DNA of 64,000 nt from JBNKFV01 sp050289485. Lineage in GTDB: Bacteria; Pseudomonadota; Gammaproteobacteria; Pseudomonadales; Cellvibrionaceae. The position numbers were made by a program, and so were the translations under genes. The stretch covers positions 1 to 64,000 of the forward strand of contig JBNKFV010000009.1 in NCBI GenBank assembly GCA_050289485.1, given 5' to 3'. Below the pieces are notes generated by a model. That model did no database searches and was not told where the DNA came from. It saw only the letters and a program-made list of their open reading frames with translations. This document shows, in pieces, positions 1 to 7,282 of this stretch (position 1 is the first letter of the stretch; every line of letters starts with the position of its first letter).

Positions 1-12
1 GTTTTCAAAAGA

Positions 13-144
13 ATATAACAAGTGCAGGCAACCTCGGTCACTGCGTGCCCTGGACAGTCTTTCCGTGGCTCAATTTGTGCGTGGCTTCGCCACTGTCGCA
101 CAAATCGCTCCACTCCAAGCCTGCCGTTGCTGCAGGCGTTAGGC
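13..144 (+). other. attC recombination site of an integron cassette
   Basis: An R''-like box (ATATAAC, 13-19) and a consensus GTTRRRY R' box (GTTAGGC, 138-144) bracket 132 bases. Their flanks pair (GTGCAGGCA near the left end, TGCTGCAGGCG near the right), and the centre is a long palindrome built on AATTTGTGCG and CGCACAAAT. This is the layout of a class-1/Vibrio-type attC. It belongs to a cassette whose gene lies left of the window. The TIR gene cassette begins just after the R' box. Confidence 0.85.
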
Positions 145-209
145 AATACTCAGAAGTATCAGCTGAAAGGGCTCTATAAGATAAAGTATACCTTTGAAAG
201 GAGTAACGC

Positions 210-1325
210 GTGGGAAGCATTAAACTATTTATTAGTCATTCGCATAAAGATAATGGAGTAGCGAAGCAACTGATCCGGTTGCTTGAGAGATGCTACGAAA
301 TTCACTCGAGAGAACTAAGATGCACATCTGTAGATGGATATACTCTCAAGCTTGGTGTTTTACCTAGAGATCAACTGAGAGATGAAATAGAAGGTGCAAA
401 CGTTGTTGCCCTTGTGTCACCGAATAGCCTTAAAAGCGATTGGGTATTTTTCGAACTAGGTGCCGCTTGGAGAGGGAAAAATTATGTAATTCCTGTGTTG
501 CTTCCAGGAATTGACCGCAAAGATTTACCTGCTGCTATGGGAGGCCTGACCTGTTCTCAACTACTAAATGAGCGGGAAGTAACACAATTTATTTCTAATC
601 TCGATAATATAATCGATTGGGGTAAGAAGGATTTTGAGGCAAGAAATTCTGCAATAAGAGATTTTTTGCAAGAGACAAAATTATCCTCAATAGAAAATTC
701 TTTTTTTTCAGATCGAAGTAAATTGAAAGAAATTGCACCAGATGAGTTTCGATTTTCTCCCGATTGGAGAACGCTTCGCGAAGGAGTTAGGTCTAGATTA
801 GAAGAAGCAGACGAAGGGGATCATTGGGTTTTAGTTTGTATTTCTCCAGAAGCATTTTCCCCCTGGAAAGAAGAAATAGAAAGAGCTATAAGGGCTGGCG
901 TATCTATTGATTTAATTTATAATGATCTAAGTGCTGGTGTAAAACTTGACACGTACTGGAATTCTATTAATGAGCAGGGGTTTGACGGAGTATCTAAAAG
1001 CGTAAACAGTTTTTTGCCAAGCATATTGCATTATCAAGATAAAGCCAAAGAGTTACATATATCCCCACACGAATCCCGCATTGGAAAATTAACGACACAT
1101 TTATCAGAATACCCACATTTTTTTATAGCCTGTGTGTGTGTTTCACAACCTGAAAGCAAAAGATCATGGGCATTGATTGCTCCATATACTCCATTTAAGT
1201 GGGAGACTGAAAGGAAGGAGAGCGAGTTTGTTGGTGACTGGGGCATGATTGTTGAGCGGGATAGCAATCTTTATAAAAAATATAAAAGCAGTGCGCTATC
1301 TTTATTAAGAAAAGTTCGTGACTAG
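210..1325 (+). CDS. TIR-domain protein carried on an integron cassette
   Basis: 371-residue protein. Residues 1-125 form a Toll/interleukin-1 receptor (TIR) domain: the start motif KLFISHSHKDN, then SDWVFFELGAAW around residue 76-87, where Glu82 sits at the position of the catalytic glutamate of NAD-cleaving TIR enzymes. Residues 170-371 form a second, unrecognised domain (a HWVLVCISPEAF strand-like segment near its start). The start is GTG at 210, preceded by a good AAAGGAG ribosome site. The gene fills the interval between two attC sites and has low GC, so it is a mobile cassette. Bacterial TIR proteins commonly degrade or modify NAD+, often in phage defence (Thoeris, CBASS). Enzymatic activity and role here are inferred. 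No signal peptide or membrane segment is visible. Confidence 0.85.
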   Translation: MGSIKLFISHSHKDNGVAKQLIRLLERCYEIHSRELRCTSVDGYTLKLGVLPRDQLRDEIEGANVVALVSPNSLKSDWVFFELGAAWRGKNYVIPVLLPGIDRKDLPAAMGGLTCSQLLNEREVTQFISNLDNIIDWGKKDFEARNSAIRDFLQETKLSSIENSFFSDRSKLKEIAPDEFRFSPDWRTLREGVRSRLEEADEGDHWVLVCISPEAFSPWKEEIERAIRAGVSIDLIYNDLSAGVKLDTYWNSINEQGFDGVSKSVNSFLPSILHYQDKAKELHISPHESRIGKLTTHLSEYPHFFIACVCVSQPESKRSWALIAPYTPFKWETERKESEFVGDWGMIVERDSNLYKKYKSSALSLLRKVRD

Positions 1326-1328
1326 AAT

Positions 1329-1444
1329 GCCTAACAAATTGCTGCACGCGGACACATACTGCTACGCCCATTTTTGTGTTGTCGCTTCGCTCCATTTTAC
1401 ACAAAAACGCTCTCCGCAGTATGTGCCGGTGAGCAAGGCGTTGG
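1329..1444 (+). other. attC site (left part), interrupted at R' by an insertion sequence
   Basis: The site opens with a perfect RYYYAAC box (GCCTAAC, 1329-1335) five bases after the TIR stop codon. Its central palindrome uses TTTTTGTGT and ACACAAAAA. The right end reads GCAAGGCGTTGG (1433-1444), then departs from the GTTRRRY consensus. Joining GCGTTGG to GCATT from 3032 onward rebuilds GTTGGGC, a perfect R' box. The IS is therefore inserted inside R'. Confidence 0.8.
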
Positions 1445-1784
1445 TATGACCCCCGTTGTCAATTTAAACACACCAATCCTGTTGTTATTGAAAACACCAC
1501 CGTCTGCTAAATTTTAGCCATTAGGATGAGCGGATACGCTCGGTGAAGCCAGTACTTTCGACGATGATCATGCTGGTATCCGTGGGTTGCCACTGTCGTG
1601 ACCTATCCAACCGTACTTGATGCGTCGTGGTGCCTGTCTTCAGTCTATGCTCGACTATTTTTCATTACTAAGGCCGTAGCCTTGTCTCGTCCTAACGCCG
1701 TCGGAGGTTGCACCTAATCGCTGCTTGACCGTCCGCATCCGCTCAAAACTTGTTTTGAATTTCACTTTAATGTCGTTAAATAGT
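1445..1784 (-). ncRNA. Non-coding tail of the IS: candidate bridge (guide) RNA region
   Basis: No convincing gene occupies these 340 bases. Read on the minus strand they contain GGCGTTAGG (plus-strand 1691-1699) and GCGATTAGG (plus-strand 1713-1721), 13 bases apart. Both resemble the attC right end GGCGTTGGG into which the element is inserted. IS110-family elements use a structured non-coding RNA with loops that pair to target and donor DNA. A pair of target-like words here is what such a guide loop would contain. The assignment is inferred: boundaries, fold and expression are not visible. Confidence 0.4.
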
Positions 1785-2939
1785 TCATGCCGGTATCCTT
1801 GAGATTCTTTTTTTGGGGTCAATAGGCGGCAGTGAAATCTCTTTCGAAATAGCCCAGATAAACGCAATCATTTCGCGGGCGATCGCCGTGACGGCCACAT
1901 TGTAATGTTTGCCGCGCTTCATTAATCGCTGATAGCGCCGACAGAGTCGCAGCTGTGCCTTCCAGGCAATGTCAATGACACTTTTGCCCGAACCTTCCTG
2001 GCGTATTTGTAATTCTGTTGAGATGTTCGCAGCGTAGCGATAGCTGTGTGCGCCCTCGATCAATAATCGTCGCGCCCGCTGATTTCCATACTTCGTGATA
2101 CGGCCCTGATGTCGGCTTTCGCCCGAGGAGTGCTCGCTCGGCACTAAACCTAAATACGCCATGAGTTTTCTTGGGCTGTCGAAACGATTAAGATCGCCTA
2201 ACTCAGCAATGACCCTTGCTGCTACCAGCAGGCGTACACCGCACATGGCTTGAATGGCCTTAACGACCGGGTAGTAACGCCAATGCATCACTTGGTGCAT
2301 GAGTTCGTTGTCGAGTCGTTTTAGGCGCGCCATCCGTTCGTTAATGGTTTGAATCATTTCCTGTAGAACGATTTGCTGCGCGGTGTGCGGCAGTACCATT
2401 TCCGTGAGCCAGCGCAGATGTTTTGGCCCCCAGTTGTCAGTGCCTGTGTACTGAATGTGGTTGCGCAGGAGTAAAGCCTTTAATTGATATTTAGCGTCTT
2501 TTAAATCGTTCATGGCCGTTTCGCGCAGTCGCGATAAATCCCGCACAGCTTCATCTTCTGCCTCGGGCACATAGATGGGATCCAGATCGCCTTGTTTAAG
2601 CAAGTTGGCCAGCATGGCGGCATCGCGTTTATCCGTTTTAATACGTTGGCCAGGTTTTTTCGGGATCAGTGATGGTGCCACGAGAAAGCACTCGTGACCG
2701 AGTTGAGTGATGAGCCTGTAGATCCAATAGCCACAGGGGCCGGCTTCATAGACAAAATAGAGTGTGTGGTTGGGGAATTTGGATTCGAAGTGGCGAACCA
2801 TTTTTTTGATGCTAAGCTTGGTTGTTGCTATTTTCCCAACGTGTTCGACCTGCGCGGCTCTGCCTTCTTTGGTATAGGCGGTTTGGGTGTGGACCTTATG
2901 GGTGTCGAGCCCAAGGAAAAGTATGCTATGTTTGCTCAT
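1785..2939 (-). CDS. IS110/IS1111-family transposase
   Basis: 384 residues. The N-terminal RuvC-like DEDD domain is recognisable from LGLDTHKVHTQ near residue 10, YEAGPCGYW near 65 and KTDKRDAAMLA near 100. The C-terminal Transposase_20 half includes IQAMCGVRLLVAARVIAELGD and YLGLVPSEHSSG, followed by a GNQRARRLLIEGA segment. The start at 2939 is preferred over an in-frame start at 2969 because GGAGG lies five bases upstream and IS110 proteins usually begin a few residues before LGLDxHK. The frame is open throughout and both domains look intact. The enzyme should catalyse RNA-guided recombination of the element. Confidence 0.9.
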   Translation of the reverse strand: MSKHSILFLGLDTHKVHTQTAYTKEGRAAQVEHVGKIATTKLSIKKMVRHFESKFPNHTLYFVYEAGPCGYWIYRLITQLGHECFLVAPSLIPKKPGQRIKTDKRDAAMLANLLKQGDLDPIYVPEAEDEAVRDLSRLRETAMNDLKDAKYQLKALLLRNHIQYTGTDNWGPKHLRWLTEMVLPHTAQQIVLQEMIQTINERMARLKRLDNELMHQVMHWRYYPVVKAIQAMCGVRLLVAARVIAELGDLNRFDSPRKLMAYLGLVPSEHSSGESRHQGRITKYGNQRARRLLIEGAHSYRYAANISTELQIRQEGSGKSVIDIAWKAQLRLCRRYQRLMKRGKHYNVAVTAIAREMIAFIWAISKEISLPPIDPKKRISRIPA

Positions 2940-3020
2940 GCTAGCCTCCAGATTGTAGTGTTTTGTCACCTACAGTATGGCTCTGGCTGTTGAAGCTAAC
3001 CCACGATCCTGGAGGCTAGC
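2940..3020 (-). promoter_or_regulatory. Inverted repeat that could sequester the transposase ribosome site
   Basis: GCTAGCCTCCAG (2940-2951) and CTGGAGGCTAGC (3009-3020) are perfect 12-base complements separated by 57 bases. Read on the transposase strand, the downstream arm contains the GGAGG ribosome site directly before the ATG, and the upstream arm lies close to the element's edge. A transcript entering from outside would contain both arms and could fold to hide the ribosome site. A transcript started between the arms would not. Confidence 0.6.
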
Positions 3021-3030
3021 ACCCTCGGGG

Positions 3031-3037
3031 GGCATTA
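3031..3037 (+). other. attC R' box (right part) displaced by the insertion sequence
   Basis: GGCATT directly after the IS continues the broken R' box at 1440-1444 to give GTTGGGC. This point marks the start of the macro-domain cassette. Confidence 0.65.
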
Positions 3038-3061
3038 TGTCTATATGAATATGGCATCAGC

Positions 3062-3577
3062 ATGACAATAACTATTAAAGAAGGCAATATTGTTGAGGCG
3101 CAAGTCGATGCAATCGTAAACGCAGCAAATCCAATGATGCTGGGAGGCGGTGGAGTCGATGGTGCGATCCATGCTGCTGCAGGCCCAAAACTACTTGAAG
3201 AGTGCAGAAAGGTAAAGCGGGTAAATGGTATACGGTGTCCTTTCGGGGAGGCAAGAATCACAAAAGCGGGTAACCTACCCTGTAAATATGTAATTCACAC
3301 ATCGGGCCCAATTTATAGGAATGAAAAGGAACCGAACGCAGTTTTAATGTCCTCTTATGAAAATTCTCTAAATCTTGCATTAGACAATAGTTGTCTATCC
3401 GTCGCATTTCCTGCAATCTCTTGTGGAGCGTTTGGCTTTCCTGCGGAAACGGCGGCAAAAATAGCAATTGAGGTTTGCTTGAGGGAAAGATATAAACATA
3501 TGGAAATATATTTTTATTTGTATGGCCAGGAAATGTACAAAATATGGCAGCGTGCTTATGAAAAAGCTATCACATAA
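3062..3577 (+). CDS. Macro-domain protein (ADP-ribose hydrolase / O-acetyl-ADP-ribose deacetylase type)
   Basis: 171 residues, almost exactly one macro domain. The family motifs are AIVNAANPMMLGGGGVDGAI (residues 18-37) with Asn20, Asn23 and Asp33 at positions used for ADP-ribose binding and catalysis in MacroD/YmdB-like enzymes, then GEARITKAGNL and VIHTSGPIY. There is no signal peptide or membrane segment, so it should act in the cytoplasm. Expected reactions are hydrolysis of O-acetyl-ADP-ribose or removal of ADP-ribose from proteins. It sits immediately after an attC R' box and so began as a cassette gene. No attC follows it now; only CACATAAC at 3571-3578 recalls one. Confidence 0.9.
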   Translation: MTITIKEGNIVEAQVDAIVNAANPMMLGGGGVDGAIHAAAGPKLLEECRKVKRVNGIRCPFGEARITKAGNLPCKYVIHTSGPIYRNEKEPNAVLMSSYENSLNLALDNSCLSVAFPAISCGAFGFPAETAAKIAIEVCLRERYKHMEIYFYLYGQEMYKIWQRAYEKAIT

Positions 3578-3604
3578 CACTGCGGTCAAGTAGTGGTAAG
3601 TCTT

Positions 3605-4387
3605 ATGAGACTATTATACGAAGCATCAAACACTCTCGAAGGCTATATGGTTCTAAATTTATTGGAACAGGCAGGCCTGTCTGCAAGAATTGACGGAGAG
3701 TACCTTCAGGGTGGCATTGGTGAGCTTCCAGCCATGGGCATCGTCAGAGTCATGATTGATGAGAAAGACTACGCTGAAGGTAAGGAAATTATTCAAGAGT
3801 GGGATGCAAAACAACCTGAAAACGAGGTTAGGAAACCGGCTACCAAAAAGAAAAGTAGTTTCGGTTCCGCATTAGTTGGTTTTTTCTGCGGTGTAGCCGC
3901 GATGGTGATTTACTACAACACTCCCATAACTGATGATGGTATAGATTATAATGGTGACGGCAAGCTAGATGAAAAATGGACTTATGTAAACTATTTAATC
4001 TCCAAAACAGAGATTGACCGTAATCTTGACGGTGATGTCGATTTTATATACTCATTCGATCGAAAAGGCCTTGTTGAGTCCTCGTTATCAGATGAGGACT
4101 TTAACGGCACATTTGATACGGAGATCTATTACGATTATGGAAATGCCATATGGCAAAAATCTGATACCACTGGCGATGGATTCAAAAACTATAGAGTGGA
4201 TTTTAAGCACGGCATCGCGCAAAAAATAAGCTTCATTGATCCTGCTACCAATCGAGTAATAAAAGTCCAGGAGTTTGGTCCGCTCTTGCTAGAAAGAGCT
4301 CAAGTAGACACAACGGGTGACGGGGTTTTAGATACAGTGTATGAATACAATTCTATCGAAGAAATTGAAACTACATCTAAAAAGTGA
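3605..4387 (+). CDS. DUF2007-domain protein with membrane anchor and Asp-rich repeats
   Basis: 260 residues from the ATG at 3605 (an in-frame GTG at 3593 is weaker). Residues 1-70 match the DUF2007 'putative signal transducing' domain: RLLYEASNTLEGYMVLNLLE, then a second half ending in KEIIQEWDAK. A lysine-rich linker and one hydrophobic segment (about residues 88-106) follow. The rest contains at least five aspartate-rich turns, such as DYNGDGKLDE, DRNLDGDVDF, DTTGDGFKNY and DTTGDGVLDT, resembling calcium-binding loops. A cytoplasmic DUF2007 head with an exported calcium-binding tail is the likely topology. It is separated from the macro gene by only 27 bases and shares its low GC. Function is unknown. 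Confidence 0.75.
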   Translation: MRLLYEASNTLEGYMVLNLLEQAGLSARIDGEYLQGGIGELPAMGIVRVMIDEKDYAEGKEIIQEWDAKQPENEVRKPATKKKSSFGSALVGFFCGVAAMVIYYNTPITDDGIDYNGDGKLDEKWTYVNYLISKTEIDRNLDGDVDFIYSFDRKGLVESSLSDEDFNGTFDTEIYYDYGNAIWQKSDTTGDGFKNYRVDFKHGIAQKISFIDPATNRVIKVQEFGPLLLERAQVDTTGDGVLDTVYEYNSIEEIETTSKK

Positions 4388-4473
4388 CTGTGTCAAAGGC
4401 GGTGAGCTTGCCGTTATCGCATCTGCTACGGATTGTCGCCATGCTCCTCCCGTAAAGCTGGGGCTTAGAAACC
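4374..4473 (+). other. Possible degenerate attC site
   Basis: The right end, AGCTGGGGCTTAGAAACC, strongly recalls attC right ends of the type GCTGGGCGTTAGAA. The left end, CATCTAAAAAG, overlaps the stop of the preceding gene and is a poor RYYYAAC box. The centre pairs only weakly. It is most likely a decayed cassette boundary. Confidence 0.35.
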
Positions 4474-4485
4474 TATGGTGAGTTT

Positions 4486-4992
4486 ATGGCCATTGAACAA
4501 GATATAGCGGCCTGGGATGGAAAGTCAGCTGCAGACATTAAGGCAGTATATGATACGCACCATTCGAAGGCTAACTTCGCAGATAGTATTGTTGATCTGT
4601 CATTAACGCTAGAATGTGAAAAAGGCGCTACTTGGTTGCTGAAGGCATGGCTTGAAGCTGGAAATACGTTAGAGCAATCCCAAGTCGATAGAATATATGG
4701 ATCGCTCTCCCAATTAAAACATTGGGAGGCCAGGTTGCATGTACTTCAAAGCATCCCTTTTATGCCTATCGCCGAGGGGGAGCGTAACAATGTCTATAAC
4801 TTTTTAAGGTTCACGCTGACGGATCAAAACAAATTTGTAAGGGCTTGGACATACAACGGGTTTTATGAGTTAAGCAGGCAGTACCCGGAGTATTTAGTTG
4901 AAACTAAGCAATACTTTAAGATGGCTATGCGTGATGAGGCGGCTTCTGTAAAGGCCAGGATTAGAAATATAATGAAAAAAGGTTTCTATTAA
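4486..4992 (+). CDS. Unknown small helical protein, possibly HEAT-like
   Basis: 168 residues, no signal peptide or membrane helix. It is predicted mostly helical, with a final third (FLRFTLTDQNKFVRAWTYNG, then ASVKARIRNIMKKG) reminiscent of a HEAT/armadillo-like repeat. No catalytic motif was recognised. It follows a degenerate attC and shares the low GC of the first 5 kb, so it is probably another former cassette gene. The start ATG at 4486 is preceded by GGTGAG. Confidence 0.7.
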   Translation: MAIEQDIAAWDGKSAADIKAVYDTHHSKANFADSIVDLSLTLECEKGATWLLKAWLEAGNTLEQSQVDRIYGSLSQLKHWEARLHVLQSIPFMPIAEGERNNVYNFLRFTLTDQNKFVRAWTYNGFYELSRQYPEYLVETKQYFKMAMRDEAASVKARIRNIMKKGFY

Positions 4993-5024
4993 TCCAGCAA
5001 TATATAATTGTTGCCGGGTTAATG
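4987..5024 (+). repeat. Short copy of the TTAACCCGGCAA miniature repeat
   Basis: ATTAATCCAGCAA and TTGTTGCCGGGTTAAT form the two ends of the family with almost nothing between them. The element overlaps the stop codon of the preceding gene and could act as a hairpin after it. Confidence 0.6.
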
Positions 5025-5140
5025 ACACAATCTGAAGCGACAGTAAACTGGACGGAAAGTCATAGAATAGGGGCTATCCTTAACGGAAAATAAGGCCGTT
5101 ATTTAATAATATAACCACTTAAATTTAAACGAGAAACGCT

Positions 5141-6412
5141 ATGAAACTAGAATCTATTGCACTGCACGAAGGTTATAAGTCTGAAGCTACTACTAAAGCG
5201 GCGGCGGTACCTATTTATCAAACCACCTCTTATACCTTTGATGATACACAGCACGGTGCAGATCTGTTTAATTTGGCGGTACCGGGTAATATTTATACCC
5301 GCATTATGAACCCAACCACCGATGTGCTGGAAAAACGTGTGGCGGCGATGGAAGGCGGTATTGCCGCGCTGGCGGTGTCTTCGGGTATGGCGGCCATTAC
5401 CTATGCGATTCAGTGTATTACGCAGGTGGGCGACAATATTGTCAGTACCAGCCAGCTGTATGGCGGTACGTATAATTTGTTTGCGCATTCGCTGCCGCGC
5501 CAAGGTGTGGATGTGCGTATGGTGTCGCATGATGATTTTGCCGGTTTTGAAAACGCCATCGACGAAAATACCAAAGCGGTATTCTGCGAGTCGATTGGTA
5601 ACCCAGCCGGTAACATTGTCGATATTGCGCGTTTGGCTGAGATTGCGCACAAACACGGTGTACCGTTGATTGTGGATAACACGGTGGCCACGCCGTATTT
5701 GTGTCGCCCGTTTGAGCTGGGTGCCGATATTGTGGTGCATTCACTCACTAAATATATTGGCGGCCACGGTACAACCATTGGCGGTATTATTGTCGATTCT
5801 GGCAAGTTTGATTGGGTGGCCAATAAAGAACGTTTTCCGATTCTTAATGAGCCAGACCCTTCCTACCACGGCGTGGTTTATACCGAAGCCTTAGGTGCTG
5901 CCGCGTATATTGGTCGTTGTCGAGTGGTGCCGCTGCGTAATACCGGTTCTGCCATTTCGCCAATGAATTCATTTCAAATTTTACAAGGGTTGGAAACCCT
6001 GGGTTTGCGGATGGATCGCCATTGTGAAAACGCCCAGCGCCTTGCGGAATATTTACAGCAACACCCGAAAGTAGAGTGGGTAAACTACGCCGCCTTACCG
6101 GATAGCCCGTATTATGCAAACGCCCAAAAAATTACCAAGGGTAAAGCCTCGGGTATTTTGAGCTTTGGTATCACCGGGGGTATTGATGCCTGCGCCAGGT
6201 TTATTGATTCGCTCGATATGATTTTGCGCTTAGTCAATATTGGCGATGCGAAATCATTGGCTTGTCATCCTGCTTCTACTACGCATCGTCAGTTGAATGA
6301 AGAAGAGCTTAAAAAAGCCGGTGTGAGTGCTGATTTGGTGCGAATCTCGGTGGGTATTGAGCATATCGACGATATTATCGCCGATGTATCGCAGGCGTTG
6401 GATAAAGCCTAA
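5141..6412 (+). CDS. metY: O-acetylhomoserine aminocarboxypropyltransferase (sulfhydrylase)
   Basis: 423 residues, normal for the Cys/Met-metabolism PLP family. It joins O-acetyl-L-homoserine with sulfide (or methanethiol) to give homocysteine or methionine. The PLP lysine is Lys204 in SLTKYIGGHG; Asp179 in PLIVDNTVATP should hold the pyridine nitrogen; the YTRIMNPT motif near residue 52 and GMAAITYAI near 82 are typical. The C-terminal SLACHPASTTH and VRISVGIEHIDD segments are conserved. Its length and C-terminal motifs favour MetY over MetZ or MetB. It is transcribed alone and followed by a strong terminator. Confidence 0.93.
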   Translation: MKLESIALHEGYKSEATTKAAAVPIYQTTSYTFDDTQHGADLFNLAVPGNIYTRIMNPTTDVLEKRVAAMEGGIAALAVSSGMAAITYAIQCITQVGDNIVSTSQLYGGTYNLFAHSLPRQGVDVRMVSHDDFAGFENAIDENTKAVFCESIGNPAGNIVDIARLAEIAHKHGVPLIVDNTVATPYLCRPFELGADIVVHSLTKYIGGHGTTIGGIIVDSGKFDWVANKERFPILNEPDPSYHGVVYTEALGAAAYIGRCRVVPLRNTGSAISPMNSFQILQGLETLGLRMDRHCENAQRLAEYLQQHPKVEWVNYAALPDSPYYANAQKITKGKASGILSFGITGGIDACARFIDSLDMILRLVNIGDAKSLACHPASTTHRQLNEEELKKAGVSADLVRISVGIEHIDDIIADVSQALDKA

Positions 6413-6426
6413 CCCTGTGATTCGAG

Positions 6427-6453
6427 GGCCTGTCGGTACGTGACAGGCCTTTT
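6427..6453 (+). terminator. Rho-independent terminator after metY
   Basis: GGCCTGTC and GACAGGCC form an 8-base stem around GGTACGT, followed by TTTT. Confidence 0.85.
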
Positions 6454-6632
6454 CGATAAATTATTTTGTTAGTTTTACGTTGCGTATTACGTATACGTGT
6501 GAATATTGCAGTTGCATGATTATTGATAAGCGTTAGCCCATTGAAGAGTCGCACCCGTCAGATAACTGATTTTCACTAAAAGCTGCAGCGTATACCGGCA
6601 GATATGGTCCTGAATGACTTAAGGATACAACA

Positions 6633-7214
6633 ATGAAAATACAGCAGGCACAACAACATGATGCCGAAGCGCTTGCGTATTTAATTAATCTCGCCGGTGA
6701 GGGCCTGCCGGAGTATTTGTGGTCGACCATGGCAGAACACGGCGAGAGCGCGATGGCTGTGGGTGTGCGCAGAGCCTCTCGCGAAGACGGTGGTTTTAGT
6801 TACAAGAATGCTCGGGTGATTAAAAAGGCTGATACCGTTGCGGCTATGATAATATCTTATCCTCTTGACGACCCTTACGAACTACCTGATCTCGATGACA
6901 TGCCCGCGATGGTAAGGCCGTTGATCATACTGGAATCCAAGGCGCCTGGTTCGTGGTATGTGAATGCCATTGCCACAGCGGAGCCTTGTCGTGGTGAAGG
7001 CCTGGCTACCAAGTTGCTGGAAGATGCCGAAGCGCAAGCTCGGTTGCAAGGTATTGCTGAGATGAGCTTGATTGTGGCCTCTGAGAATACGGCGGCCAAA
7101 CGGTTGTACCTTTCGCTGGGGTATGAGGTTCGTGCAGTACTACCCGTGATAACGTATCAGGGATGTTTGCACGGCGGTGATTGGGAATTAATGACAAAAC
7201 CCTGTAGCAGGTAA
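6633..7214 (+). CDS. GNAT-family N-acetyltransferase
   Basis: 193 residues. The acetyl-CoA loop is RGEGLATKLLEDAE (from residue 120), the usual R/QxxGxG/A motif, preceded by the WYVNAIATAEP strand and followed by SLIVASENTAAKRLYLSLGY, a typical GNAT end. It should transfer an acetyl group to an amine; the substrate cannot be read from the sequence. AAGGA lies eight bases before the ATG. It stands alone between metY and the convergent methylenetetrahydrofolate reductase-like gene. Confidence 0.88.
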   Translation: MKIQQAQQHDAEALAYLINLAGEGLPEYLWSTMAEHGESAMAVGVRRASREDGGFSYKNARVIKKADTVAAMIISYPLDDPYELPDLDDMPAMVRPLIILESKAPGSWYVNAIATAEPCRGEGLATKLLEDAEAQARLQGIAEMSLIVASENTAAKRLYLSLGYEVRAVLPVITYQGCLHGGDWELMTKPCSR

Positions 7215-7234
7215 GTTCAGACGGTAGTAGGAAG

Positions 7235-7260
7235 TAACGCCCCAGTATTCCGGGGCGTTA
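7235..7260. terminator. Bidirectional terminator
   Basis: TAACGCCCC(AG) and CGGGGCGTTA form a near-perfect stem between two convergent genes. TAA/TTA flanks suit termination from either side. Confidence 0.8.
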
Positions 7261-7282
7261 TTAAAGACAGGCGCTAGGAGTG

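Larger units (their letters stand above)
1445..3030 (-). mobile_element. IS110/IS1111-family insertion sequence in an attC site
   Basis: About 1586 bases, bounded by the two halves of the broken attC R' box. The exact edges are uncertain by one or two G residues. The element carries one DEDD-type transposase on the minus strand, about 90 non-coding bases upstream of it and about 340 downstream. The long non-coding part lying after the transposase fits the IS1111 subgroup, and the attC target fits the described IS1111-attC group, which inserts specifically into cassette recombination sites. No terminal inverted repeats or target duplication are obvious, as expected for IS110-type elements. Confidence 0.75.

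Noticed and set aside
1655..1867. 70-codon open frame in the IS tail
   Set aside because: Overlaps the transposase end and the suspected guide-RNA region; no start signal.
210..3577. Complete Thoeris system
   Set aside because: The macro-domain protein lacks the membrane anchor or SIR2 domain of known ThsA effectors and the genes are separated by an insertion sequence; kept only as a weak functional link.
5025..5140. Riboswitch or MetJ-box control of metY
   Set aside because: No SAM-riboswitch-like stems and no repeated AGACGTCT-type boxes were seen.
5147..5740. 197-codon open frame on the minus strand inside metY
   Set aside because: Shadow of the metY reading frame; histidine/arginine-rich composition and no ribosome site.
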